A program made the translations under genes and the position numbers. The notes beneath the pieces are model-generated. The model ran no database searches. It saw only the letters and a program-made list of their open reading frames with translations, and was not told the origin of the DNA. From Flavobacterium sp. 1355 (GTDB lineage: Bacteria > Bacteroidota > Bacteroidia > Flavobacteriales > Flavobacteriaceae), in the NCBI RefSeq assembly GCF_017833415.1, contig NZ_JAFICC010000009.1:1-64000 (forward strand): a stretch of DNA of 64,000 nt, written 5' to 3'. Positions 15,226 to 23,114 of the stretch are shown here, in pieces (the stretch's first letter is position 1; every line of letters begins with the position of its first letter).

Positions 15226-16040
15226 TGGCAAAGAAAAACCTTGGCGAGATGTCATTTTTAGACCATCTTGAAGAATTAAGATGGCTTTTGGTAAGAAGCA
15301 CAATTGCAGTTCTGGTAATGGGAGTTGTGACTTATTTTTTTAGTGATTATTTGTTTGACGAGATCATACTTGCTCCTACAAAGCCCTCTTTTTTTACTTA
15401 TCAGTGGTTTTGTGACTTATCACATAAATTAGGGATTGCAGAGAGCATTTGTATTACTGAACTGAATTTTATTATTCAGAATACAGAAATGGAAGGGCAA
15501 GTCAATATTTTTGTATGGATGTGTATTTTAGCAGGTTTTATTTTAAGTTTTCCCTACATCTTATGGGAACTCTGGAAATTTATAAGCCCGGCTTTATATG
15601 AAAAAGAAAGAAAAAATGCTAAAGTGTTTATTTTTACTTCATCATTACTTTTCTTTTTAGGAGTCATATTCGGCTATTTTATCGTAATCCCAATGTCAGT
15701 AAATTTTGTGGCAACATTCTCGATTAGTAAAGTGGTTATTAATCAATTTACTATTGAATCTTACATGGGAATGGTTAAAACGAGTGTTCTTGCCAGCGGA
15801 TTGTTTTTTGAATTACCTATTATCATTTATTTCTTAACCAAGTTAGGATTAGTAACTCCTGAATTTTTAAGAAAATACTGGAAATATGCCGTAATCATCA
15901 TTTTGATTATTGCCGCAATTGTAACACCTCCAGATGTCGTAAGCCAGACCATTGTTGCAATTCCTATGTTGCTTATTTATGAGGTAAGCATCCTGATTTC
16001 GAAGATTGTTTATAAAAATAAATTAAAAGAAAATGTCTGA
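15225..16040 (+). CDS. tatC: Sec-independent protein translocase TatC
   Basis: TatC is the inner-membrane receptor that recognises twin-arginine signal peptides. The family N terminus SFLDHLEELRWLLVRS is present, followed by six predicted membrane helices and the conserved FxLSFPYILWELWKFISPALYEKER segment. At 271 residues it is slightly longer than E. coli TatC because of an insertion in the first periplasmic loop (about 45-90), common in this phylum. It is coupled to kdsD (TAATG) and overlaps the next gene by 8 bp. tatA/tatB are not in the window. Confidence 0.95.
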   Translation: MAKKNLGEMSFLDHLEELRWLLVRSTIAVLVMGVVTYFFSDYLFDEIILAPTKPSFFTYQWFCDLSHKLGIAESICITELNFIIQNTEMEGQVNIFVWMCILAGFILSFPYILWELWKFISPALYEKERKNAKVFIFTSSLLFFLGVIFGYFIVIPMSVNFVATFSISKVVINQFTIESYMGMVKTSVLASGLFFELPIIIYFLTKLGLVTPEFLRKYWKYAVIIILIIAAIVTPPDVVSQTIVAIPMLLIYEVSILISKIVYKNKLKENV

Positions 16041-16383
16041 TATAGTTCAAGAATTTAACGACTATCGTTCTAAAATGAACGAGAAACTGCTTGCAGATAA
16101 TAATAAAATCGTAAAAAGAATTTTTAATCTTGACACCAATGCGTATGCAGCAGGTGCTCTGGATGTCAAAACAAAAGAACTTCTTGGGCTTGTTGCATCG
16201 GCAGTTTTGCGTTGTGACGACTGTGTAAAGTATCATTTGGAAACAAGCTATAAAGAAGGCGTTACAAAAGAAGAAATGATGGAAGCAATGGGAATCGCCA
16301 CTCTGGTTGGAGGAACAATTGTAGTTCCGCATTTAAGAAGAGCTTATGAATTTTGGGAAGCTTTAGAAGAGAACGCTAATTAG
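16033..16383 (+). CDS. Carboxymuconolactone decarboxylase/AhpD-like protein
   Basis: This is a small all-helical protein of the CMD/AhpD superfamily. The redox motif is Cys61-x2-Cys64-x3-His68 (RCDDCVKYH), the active site of AhpD-type disulfide reductases, so a thiol-redox or peroxidase-support role is more likely than lactone decarboxylation. It has 116 residues and no signal peptide. It overlaps tatC by 8 bp and is the last gene of the kdsD-tatC unit. A repeat-rich stretch follows. The physiological partner is unknown. Confidence 0.88.
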   Translation: MSDIVQEFNDYRSKMNEKLLADNNKIVKRIFNLDTNAYAAGALDVKTKELLGLVASAVLRCDDCVKYHLETSYKEGVTKEEMMEAMGIATLVGGTIVVPHLRRAYEFWEALEENAN

Positions 16384-16600
16384 AAAATGTGCCAATTTAG
16401 ATAATTAGATAATTTCAAAGCACTCTAATTACCTAATCTAAAATACCCAATTGGATAATTTTAAAAACGCAATAATTTGTTAATTCATTTATCTAGTTGA
16501 TTATTTTGCTTTTAATTTGTCCCTTCTAATAAATTTTAAAATTGAATTTGAGTTAGTTTTAATTATCTCATTTTCTAATTATCTAATTATCTAATTAAAA
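16381..16600. repeat. Intergenic inverted-repeat element with 8-bp tandem repeats
   Basis: A perfect 18-bp inverted repeat (16397-16414 and 16577-16594, built from TTAGATAA units) flanks about 160 bp, and a second 9-bp pair lies outside it (16381-16389 with 16569-16577, TAGAAAATG). The right end repeats TAATTATC in tandem. No ORF is inside. It looks like a MITE- or REP-like element and fills the gap between the CMD gene and lptB, so it may carry the lptB leader. No clear TAnnTTTG box was found in it. Confidence 0.6.
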
Positions 16601-16602
16601 TA

Positions 16603-17343
16603 ATGAAGCTAAGAGCCGATAATTTAATAAAAACCTATAAGGGCAGAAGTGTTGTAAAAGGAATTTCTGTTGAAGTAAATCAAGGGGAAATCGTAGGGCT
16701 TTTGGGACCAAATGGTGCCGGAAAAACAACTTCTTTTTATATGATCGTGGGACTGGTAAAACCAAACCAGGGAAATATTTACCTTGATGATCTGAATATT
16801 ACTGATTATCCGATGTACAAACGTGCACAACAGGGAATTGGTTATTTAGCCCAGGAAGCTTCTGTTTTTAGAAAATTAAGTATTGAAGATAATATTTTGA
16901 GTGTTTTGCAATTAACTAAACTTTCTAAAGAAGAACAAATTGCAAAAATGGAAAGTTTGATCGAAGAATTCAGTTTAGAACATATTCGCACCAACCGTGG
17001 TGATTTACTTTCGGGAGGTGAACGTCGTCGTACCGAAATTGCCCGTGCACTGGCAACAGATCCCAAATTCATTTTATTAGATGAGCCTTTTGCGGGAGTT
17101 GACCCGGTTGCGGTTGAGGACATTCAGAGAATTGTAGCGCAGTTAAAAAACAAAAATATCGGAATCCTTATTACCGATCACAACGTTCAGGAAACTTTAG
17201 CTATTACCGACAAAACATACTTAATGTTTGAAGGTGGAATCTTAAAAGCCGGAGTTCCCGAAGAATTGGTTGAAGACGAAATGGTACGCCGTGTTTATCT
17301 CGGACAAAATTTCGAACTTCGTAAGAAAAAATTAGAGTTTTAA
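16603..17343 (+). CDS. lptB: LPS export ABC transporter ATP-binding protein
   Basis: LptB is the ATPase that powers LptFG extraction of lipopolysaccharide from the inner membrane. All ABC motifs are present: Walker A GPNGAGKTT (residues 35-43), a Q-loop at YLAQEAS, the signature LLSGGERRR, Walker B FILLDEPFAGVDP, and the H-loop at LITDHNV. At 246 residues it has the LptB length, and the GERRR and AQEAS wording is typical of LptB. It is separated from kdsD-tatC by a repeat element, yet both genes serve LPS. A palindrome immediately after its stop probably ends the message. Confidence 0.94.
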   Translation: MKLRADNLIKTYKGRSVVKGISVEVNQGEIVGLLGPNGAGKTTSFYMIVGLVKPNQGNIYLDDLNITDYPMYKRAQQGIGYLAQEASVFRKLSIEDNILSVLQLTKLSKEEQIAKMESLIEEFSLEHIRTNRGDLLSGGERRRTEIARALATDPKFILLDEPFAGVDPVAVEDIQRIVAQLKNKNIGILITDHNVQETLAITDKTYLMFEGGILKAGVPEELVEDEMVRRVYLGQNFELRKKKLEF

Positions 17344-17347
17344 ACCA

Positions 17348-17401
17348 AGTATTCAGTAACAGTTTTAATCACAGTACAACTGAAAACTGCCACTGAATAC
17401 T
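17348..17401. repeat. Palindromic intergenic element after lptB
   Basis: Arms of 19 nt (17348-17366 and 17383-17401, core AGTATTCAGT and CAGTTTT) are complementary except for two central positions, with a 16-nt loop. It starts 5 bp past the lptB stop. It may act as a terminator despite lacking a T-run, and it resembles a dispersed palindromic repeat. Confidence 0.55.
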
Positions 17402-17416
17402 GAAAACTAAGTTAAG

Positions 17417-17641
17417 ATGATATCAGAAAAACCAACTCAGGAGGATTTTGATAATTGGCACAAAGATCCCAATAATTGGTATTTGGGCTTTTTATATTAC
17501 AATCCAAAAGATAAAAGACTGCTTCCGCCAAAAAGATTAAAAGCATTCGGATGGACCGTTAATTTTGCTAATCCGTATTCTGTTTTGATATTGATAGCAA
17601 TTCTTGCTTTAATTCCTCTTGCATTATTATTAAAGAATTAA
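17417..17641 (+). CDS. Small membrane protein with DUF5808-like domain
   Basis: This 74-residue protein has a soluble N-terminal part and one C-terminal membrane helix (about 53-71, VLILIAILALIPLALLL). The pattern WHKDPNNWYLGFLYYNPKDKR, then PPKR and GWTVNFANP, matches the DUF5808 domain as I remember it. Members are small membrane-associated proteins of unknown function. Its stop codon interlocks with that of the convergent lysozyme gene (shared TTAA at 17638-17641). Confidence 0.75.
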   Translation: MISEKPTQEDFDNWHKDPNNWYLGFLYYNPKDKRLLPPKRLKAFGWTVNFANPYSVLILIAILALIPLALLLKN

Positions 17642-18492
17642 TCCACTGTAATATACTGCAATTGCTGTAAATCTCCGTTGTAAATATTTACATCGACTGT
17701 ACGTTCGATTCCCGGCACAGTAGCTTTTTCTGTAAACTGCCAAAACAGCCAGTCATCCTCAATCCTTTCTCTGTAGAAATTATAATTGGCTATCCAAAAC
17801 AAATATTCTCCAAATTCATCTTTCAGGAAATCTGAGTAATATCGTTCTCCGGTATAAATAATCGGGCGCACTTTGTAATGATTTTCAACTTTAAGAAGCC
17901 AGCGTTTCAGGCCTTTTTTTAAACTATCCAACGATTGATTTTTTGGTAATTTTTCTATGTCCAGAACGGGTGGTAAATCACCCTTTTCTAATTTTACTGT
18001 TTTGATAAACAGATCAGCCTGCTCAATAGAATTTTCGTTTGGGCGGTAATAATGATATGCTCCGCGAATCATTTTATTTTCTTTGGCACCAATCCAGTTT
18101 CGTTTAAACTGAAAATCTTTTCTGTCCCTGCCTACAGTTGCCCTGATAAACACAAAATCAAGCGGATATTTCTGCTCTAAAGTATCAACATAAGACCAGC
18201 TTATTTTGCCCTGATATTCTGATACATCCAGTCCAATAGATTTTCCTTCGTGCTTTGCCAGAACCTGAAAATTACGAACATCAGACAAACGCTTATCTTC
18301 GATTTCTTTTTCGGTAAGTTTTTTATCGCTTTTAAAACCTAAATAATATGCCAATCCACGACGGTAATGGTAAACTATCGCCACAAAAAACAAAGCAAAG
18401 ATTGTTAGTACTATAAAACGCAGCATCTTACCGGCAAAAGAGCGGCCGGAACTTTTTGAAGTTGTTTTACGATAAGTCGTTTTTCTTGCCAT
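17638..18492 (-). CDS. Glycoside hydrolase family 25 lysozyme-like protein
   Basis: GH25 enzymes cleave the MurNAc-GlcNAc bond of peptidoglycan. A basic N terminus (RKTTYRKTTSKSSG) precedes one membrane helix (about 25-45), so the enzyme is predicted to be anchored with its catalytic domain in the periplasm. The domain shows GLDVSEYQGKISW, VFIRATVGRD, GAYHYYRPN and PPVLDIEKL, which supply the catalytic acidic residues, and ends in a WLFWQF block typical of the family. The length of 284 residues is normal. It follows pssA by 9 bp on the same strand. Confidence 0.92.
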   Translation of the reverse strand: MARKTTYRKTTSKSSGRSFAGKMLRFIVLTIFALFFVAIVYHYRRGLAYYLGFKSDKKLTEKEIEDKRLSDVRNFQVLAKHEGKSIGLDVSEYQGKISWSYVDTLEQKYPLDFVFIRATVGRDRKDFQFKRNWIGAKENKMIRGAYHYYRPNENSIEQADLFIKTVKLEKGDLPPVLDIEKLPKNQSLDSLKKGLKRWLLKVENHYKVRPIIYTGERYYSDFLKDEFGEYLFWIANYNFYRERIEDDWLFWQFTEKATVPGIERTVDVNIYNGDLQQLQYITVD

Positions 18493-18501
18493 CCGATAAA
18501 A

Positions 18502-19233
18502 CTACTTTTTCAAAAAAACATTATTTACTACTGATAACAACACATAAAAAATGATAATTACCGGAATTGCGATATATTGAAGCAATACAACCAAAACTAA
18601 TGAAACCAGCAAAAACACTAGCTGAAGGGCATTATCTTTTAAATTAAACTTTTTAAATTTCAAAGAAAACAACGGAATTTCGGCATTTAAAATATAAGCA
18701 CTACATAAAGTGATAAGTAGTAAAACCCATTGATTGGTAAGGATTTCTAACATGAGTAAAGAATCCGAAAATTTTATAACCAAAGGCAGACTCAAAATAA
18801 AAAGTGAATTGGCAGGTGTTGGCAATCCTATAAACGAATCGGTCTGACGGGTGTCAATATTAAAATTAGCAAGACGGTAACAAGAACCTAAAGTTATAAT
18901 GAATCCTAAAAACGGGATATAAGCATTTGTTCCTAATTCATGTCCGCTGTTGGCAAACAGGCTATACATGACATAACCGGGAGCAACACCACTGGTTACC
19001 ATATCGGCCAAAGAATCCAGCTGCAGCCCCAACGGACTTGAAACTTTGAATAATCTGGCAAAAAATCCATCAAAAAAATCAAAAAAGATTCCTAAACAAA
19101 CCATGTAAAAAGCCAATAAATAGTAGTGAGAATCATCTGTTCTTATTGCTTCTGAAATATAAACAACTGCTATACAGCCACAAAAAAGATTAATTAATGT
19201 TATTAAGTTTGGAATGTGCTTTTTGATATTCAT
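18502..19233 (-). CDS. pssA: CDP-diacylglycerol-serine O-phosphatidyltransferase
   Basis: This integral membrane enzyme makes phosphatidylserine, the precursor of phosphatidylethanolamine. The CDP-alcohol phosphatidyltransferase signature is intact: FFDFFDGFFAR, then LGLQLDSLADMV, giving the D-x2-D-G-x2-A-R-x8-G-x3-D-x3-D pattern. About eight hydrophobic segments are visible. At 243 residues it belongs to the Bacillus-type membrane PssA class. A TAAATTTG box (19262-19269) lies 28 bp upstream. It is probably cotranscribed with the GH25 gene, a functional grouping around the envelope. Confidence 0.93.
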   Translation of the reverse strand: MNIKKHIPNLITLINLFCGCIAVVYISEAIRTDDSHYYLLAFYMVCLGIFFDFFDGFFARLFKVSSPLGLQLDSLADMVTSGVAPGYVMYSLFANSGHELGTNAYIPFLGFIITLGSCYRLANFNIDTRQTDSFIGLPTPANSLFILSLPLVIKFSDSLLMLEILTNQWVLLLITLCSAYILNAEIPLFSLKFKKFNLKDNALQLVFLLVSLVLVVLLQYIAIPVIIIFYVLLSVVNNVFLKK

Positions 19234-19261
19234 GTTTTGAATTTTTGATAATCGTGAACAA

Positions 19262-19269
19262 CAAATTTA
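19262..19269 (-). promoter_or_regulatory. -7 box of pssA
   Basis: TAAATTTG on the minus strand fits TAnnTTTG and is 28 bp upstream of the pssA ATG. The -33 element is weak. Confidence 0.5.
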
Positions 19270-19376
19270 ACACAATAACCTGTATCTAAAATGTGTTTTT
19301 TAAAGAAGTTTTTTTACCGAAATTGTGACTTTCACATTATTTATCAAAAGGAACAAATTAGATGACTAAAATATTA

Positions 19377-19384
19377 TATTTTTG
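19377..19384 (+). promoter_or_regulatory. -7 box of the PorV/PorQ-like gene
   Basis: TATTTTTG fits TAnnTTTG. Because it covers the first possible TTG (19382), translation probably begins downstream at the TTG of 19427. Confidence 0.5.
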
Positions 19385-19426
19385 ATAAAAATTAAAAATA
19401 GACTCAGGTTTACAAAAAAATATCCG

Positions 19427-20494
19427 TTGAAGAAACTTTTTGTGTTTTTATTATTTTGGAGCTGCGCCGCACAGTATGCACAAACTGTTCGAAAATATTC
19501 GAACGAGTTTATGAATATCGGTGTTGATGCTGCTGCATTGGGAATGTCGAGTACTGTGGTTGCTTCGACAAACGATGTAAACGCTGTATATTGGAATCCG
19601 GCCGGACTGACCCATCTTGAAGATCATCAAATTTCATTGATGCACGCCAATTATTTTGCAAATATTGCACAGTACGATTATATCGGATACGCAAGTCCTA
19701 TTGATGAAAGAAGCGCTTGGGGAATTTCTATGATTCGTTTTGGTGTAGATGACATTTTAGACACTACAGAATTAATAGACAGCCAGGGAAATATTGACTA
19801 CAACAGAATTAGTTTATTTTCGACTGCCGATTATGGTTTTACTTTTTCATACGCCAGAAAGCTGCCTATAGAAGGATTTCAATATGGAATAAATGCAAAA
19901 GTTATTCGTCGTGTAATTGGAAAATTTGCCAATTCATGGGGGTTTGGATTTGATTTTGGCCTTCAGTTTGAAAAAAATAACTGGAAATTTGGGCTAATGC
20001 TTCGCGATATTACAACAACGTATAATATCTGGAATATCGATGAAGAGGAATATGAAAAAATTGCCAATGCTATTCCTGGCGAAAATACCGAATTGCCTGA
20101 AAGCACTGAAATCACTCTACCAAAAGCACAATTGGGAGTTTCAAGATTAATTGAATTTCACAATGATTACAGCTTGCTGGTCGCTACAAACCTAAACATG
20201 CGTTTTGAGCAAACCAATGATATCATTTCATCAAAAGTAGTGAGTATTGATCCTGCTGTTGGTTTTGAATTTGGGTATACCGATCTCGTTTTTTTGAGAG
20301 CCGGGGCAGGAAACTTTCAAAATGTGACACAATTAGATAATACTGAGAAAATAAATTTTCAGCCCAATATTGGTTTGGGATTTAAATACAAAGGAATTCA
20401 GGTAGATTATGCTTTGACAGATTTAGGAAATCAGAGTACAGCCCTGTATTCTAATATTTTTTCTATAAAAGTTGATTTAGGCATCTTCAGATAA
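19427..20494 (+). CDS. PorV/PorQ-family outer-membrane beta-barrel protein
   Basis: This is a predicted FadL-like outer-membrane protein of the family containing PorV and PorQ of the type IX secretion system. I place the start at the TTG of 19427, giving the classic signal peptide KKLFVFLLFWSCAAQYAQ; the open frame begins at TTG 19382, but that codon lies in a promoter box. After cleavage come the family hallmarks: EFMNIGVDAAALGMSS, NAVYWNPAGLT, and alternating beta-strand segments to the C-terminal aromatic end KVDLGIFR. The length of about 355 residues fits. Whether it serves type IX secretion or another export role cannot be told; the Lnb-like gene starts 33 bp downstream. Confidence 0.82.
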   Translation: MKKLFVFLLFWSCAAQYAQTVRKYSNEFMNIGVDAAALGMSSTVVASTNDVNAVYWNPAGLTHLEDHQISLMHANYFANIAQYDYIGYASPIDERSAWGISMIRFGVDDILDTTELIDSQGNIDYNRISLFSTADYGFTFSYARKLPIEGFQYGINAKVIRRVIGKFANSWGFGFDFGLQFEKNNWKFGLMLRDITTTYNIWNIDEEEYEKIANAIPGENTELPESTEITLPKAQLGVSRLIEFHNDYSLLVATNLNMRFEQTNDIISSKVVSIDPAVGFEFGYTDLVFLRAGAGNFQNVTQLDNTEKINFQPNIGLGFKYKGIQVDYALTDLGNQSTALYSNIFSIKVDLGIFR

Positions 20495-20527
20495 TTATTA
20501 AAACCATTAAACTCAAAATTTTAAATC

Positions 20528-21661
20528 ATGAAAAAAGTCATTTTCAAAATAACGCTTTTTAGTTTATTATTAAGTTTTACGATTGGTTTTAGCCAAAGTC
20601 TCCCTTTATCAAAAGACGCAAAAATAAGCGTTCTAACCTGTGGGCTTGGCAATGAATCTTATAGTTTTTTTGGACATACCGCTATTCGCGTCGCTGATCC
20701 TGAAAACAATATAGATGTGGTATATAATTATGGAAATTTTGATTTCAGGACACCTAATTTTGTTGCGAAATTTGCCAAAGGTGATTTACAATATTTTGTT
20801 GGCGTTGCTTCTTTTTCTGATTTTATAAATGAATATAATTATGACAAAAGAAGTGTTTTTGAGCAGGAATTACTTATTTCAAATGATCTTAAACAAAAGC
20901 TTTTTGACAAATTAAACAGTACTTTATCTTCAGAAGACCGTTATTATACTTATAAGTTTATTGATAAAAACTGTACCTCGATGGTGGTTGATATTATCAA
21001 TGCAACTTTGGGCGAAGATGTAGTTGTAAAAAAAGGAGGTACAGATATAACTTACCGATCCATATTATTCCCTTATTTTGACGGGCATTTTTATGAGAAA
21101 CTTGGAACCAGCATCATTTTCGGAACAAAAGTTGACCAGTTAGGAACCAAAATATTTTTGCCTTTTGAATTAAAAGAAAGTTTAGACAAAACTACTTTTC
21201 AAAACAAGCCTTTGGGGGGCAAAACCAAAACATTTTTAAGCTTTGAAAAAGAAACGCCAATATCCTGGTGGAATAATATATACACCTATCTTTTTATCCT
21301 TGCCTTCGTGGTTTTGGCACACAATAAGATAGTGGACAAAATATACCTGTTGATCTTGTCTTTAATGGGTGTGTTTTTTGTTATTATGGGATTTTATTCC
21401 CTTCATCATGAGCTGGCGATGAACTACAATATTCTTTTATTTAGTCCCCTTTTGCTTATTTTACTTTTCTTTTCGATTGTAAAAAACAAGAGATGGACTT
21501 ACCGTTTTTCGGTCCTGCATTTTATTTTTCTGATAGTTTATCTTTTCTTCATGATTAACAAGGCACATCTTTTAATCGTGCTGCCAATGATAATCACCAG
21601 CGGTTTTGTCCTGGTAAGGGTTGCGATCCGAAACAAAAAAAGAATTCCGATTATTATCTAA
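20528..21661 (+). CDS. Lnb-type (DUF4105) periplasmic domain membrane protein
   Basis: Residues 1-22 form a signal peptide. A periplasmic domain (about 30-240) follows, with the DUF4105 hallmarks YSFFGHTAIRV (His50), VVYNYGNFDF, and DKNCTSMVVDI (Cys near 150), which form a Cys-His catalytic pair. Five or so membrane helices make up the C-terminal third. DUF4105 proteins of Bacteroidota have been linked to lipoprotein N-acylation (Lnb); assigning that role here is inference from the domain and the conserved Cys/His. The gene follows the PorV/PorQ-like gene, and its stop is separated by one base from the stop of the convergent polysaccharide cluster. Confidence 0.8.
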   Translation: MKKVIFKITLFSLLLSFTIGFSQSLPLSKDAKISVLTCGLGNESYSFFGHTAIRVADPENNIDVVYNYGNFDFRTPNFVAKFAKGDLQYFVGVASFSDFINEYNYDKRSVFEQELLISNDLKQKLFDKLNSTLSSEDRYYTYKFIDKNCTSMVVDIINATLGEDVVVKKGGTDITYRSILFPYFDGHFYEKLGTSIIFGTKVDQLGTKIFLPFELKESLDKTTFQNKPLGGKTKTFLSFEKETPISWWNNIYTYLFILAFVVLAHNKIVDKIYLLILSLMGVFFVIMGFYSLHHELAMNYNILLFSPLLLILLFFSIVKNKRWTYRFSVLHFIFLIVYLFFMINKAHLLIVLPMIITSGFVLVRVAIRNKKRIPIII

Positions 21662-21662
21662 A

Positions 21663-23057
21663 TTACTGTCCGCGATAAAAAACAATTGTGGTAATCGTTT
21701 TGAAAGTAATACTCAAATCCAGAAAAATACTTCTGTGTTTGATGTAGTACAGGTCATATTGCAATTTTATCAGACTTTCTTCTATTGATTCTCCATAAGA
21801 GTAATTAACTTGCGCCCAGCCTGTAAGCCCTGGTTTTATAACATGCCTTGTTTCGTAAAAAGGCATAATCTGAGCAATTTCATTTACAAAGAATGGTCGC
21901 TCAGGTCTGGGACCAATAACAGCCATATCACCTTTTATGACATTAAAAAACTGCGGCAGCTCATCAATTCTTGTCTTACGCATTAATTTACCAAACGGTG
22001 TTATACGCCTGTCATTTGACGTTGCAAAAACAACTCCGTTTGCCTCAGAATTTTCAACCATTGTCCTGAATTTGTATATTTTAAATACAACGCCGTTTCT
22101 GCCTACTCTTTCTTGTGTATAAAACAATCCTCCTTTGTTTCCGATAAGATTTCCAATAAAAATAAAAGGGATGAAAGCAAAACAGATTATCAAGCCAACA
22201 AAAGATAAAACAAGTTCAAGAAAACGAACTAAAAGCAAATATAATTTATTGTTATTGCTTCGGCTAAAGGGGAAGAAACGATAAAAATCCCTTGAGATGT
22301 GATGTACCGGAATACGTTGTGTTTTGTTTTCGTAAACATGTGTATATTCTCTGATTACATGACCATTTTCTAATAAATGTAATAGTTTCTGATACAAATC
22401 TGTGGTAATCCCATTGGTATTTTGCGATGCAATTACAATCTCTGAAACACTATTTCTTATCACAAAATCTTCTAAATCATTTTTCATTACCTGCTTCACA
22501 TAATGAAATTCGGAATCTTCTTCTGAAACGGAATCTGAGTTTACAAAACCCACTATTTTGTAATGAGGATCAACACTTTCAAGTCCCAAAACTAATTCTT
22601 CGACCTGGCTTTTATCGCAGATTAAAACAACATTCTGAACAAATCTGTGCGAAGCGAGAAAAAACACATATAAATATCTCCAGATTAAAAGCGCAAAAAG
22701 CACCGCTAAATAAAATACAATGATGGAAATTCGCTGTTTTGGGAGTTCGGGAGATAAAACGGGAGTCAGCAAATACACAATTACTGTTGTAGTGGCAGTA
22801 AAAATAGTGCTCTTAAGAACCTGAAACTGATTACTTGCAATTTGCAAATTGTACATTTCGAAAATTGATCCGAACATGTATATGTAAAACATTAATACAA
22901 ACTGTCGGTAAAAGTATGGTGCTGAAAATTTAAGATATTGAAAATCCAGGAAAAGACTTAAAACATATAGTGCCGATAACACAAAAACAGCATCAAAAAT
23001 ATGCAATAGGACTTTCCGTTCCGATATTTGGAAATGAATTTTTTTGCTTGAAAACAT
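21663..23057 (-). CDS. Undecaprenyl-phosphate sugar phosphotransferase (WbaP/WcaJ type)
   Basis: This monotopic phosphoglycosyl transferase attaches the first sugar 1-phosphate, often glucose or galactose, to undecaprenyl phosphate. Four N-terminal membrane helices precede a nucleotide-binding-like domain (about 140-260). The C-terminal catalytic domain has the membrane-dipping helix, then KIYKFRTMVENSE, the catalytic RIDELPQFFNVIKGDM, GPRPERP and KPGLTGWAQVNY. At 464 residues it is the full long form. It is the last gene of the locus and has its own TACATTTG box (23090-23097). The sugar cannot be told from sequence. Confidence 0.93.
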   Translation of the reverse strand: MFSSKKIHFQISERKVLLHIFDAVFVLSALYVLSLFLDFQYLKFSAPYFYRQFVLMFYIYMFGSIFEMYNLQIASNQFQVLKSTIFTATTTVIVYLLTPVLSPELPKQRISIIVFYLAVLFALLIWRYLYVFFLASHRFVQNVVLICDKSQVEELVLGLESVDPHYKIVGFVNSDSVSEEDSEFHYVKQVMKNDLEDFVIRNSVSEIVIASQNTNGITTDLYQKLLHLLENGHVIREYTHVYENKTQRIPVHHISRDFYRFFPFSRSNNNKLYLLLVRFLELVLSFVGLIICFAFIPFIFIGNLIGNKGGLFYTQERVGRNGVVFKIYKFRTMVENSEANGVVFATSNDRRITPFGKLMRKTRIDELPQFFNVIKGDMAVIGPRPERPFFVNEIAQIMPFYETRHVIKPGLTGWAQVNYSYGESIEESLIKLQYDLYYIKHRSIFLDLSITFKTITTIVFYRGQ

Positions 23058-23089
23058 TTATTTGTTATTTGGGGATAATAAACTTAAAG

Positions 23090-23097
23090 CAAATGTA
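23090..23097 (-). promoter_or_regulatory. -7 box of the WbaP-like gene
   Basis: TACATTTG on the minus strand fits TAnnTTTG and lies 32 bp before the ATG at 23057, just after the end of the upstream ligase gene. It suggests that the priming enzyme can be expressed independently of the rest. Confidence 0.5.
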
Positions 23098-23114
23098 TCA
23101 TAAAAAAATAGAAT

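Noticed and set aside
16381..16600. CRISPR-like interpretation of the repeated TAATTATC stretch
   Set aside because: Units are contiguous, 8 bp long and form an inverted repeat; no spacers and no cas genes.
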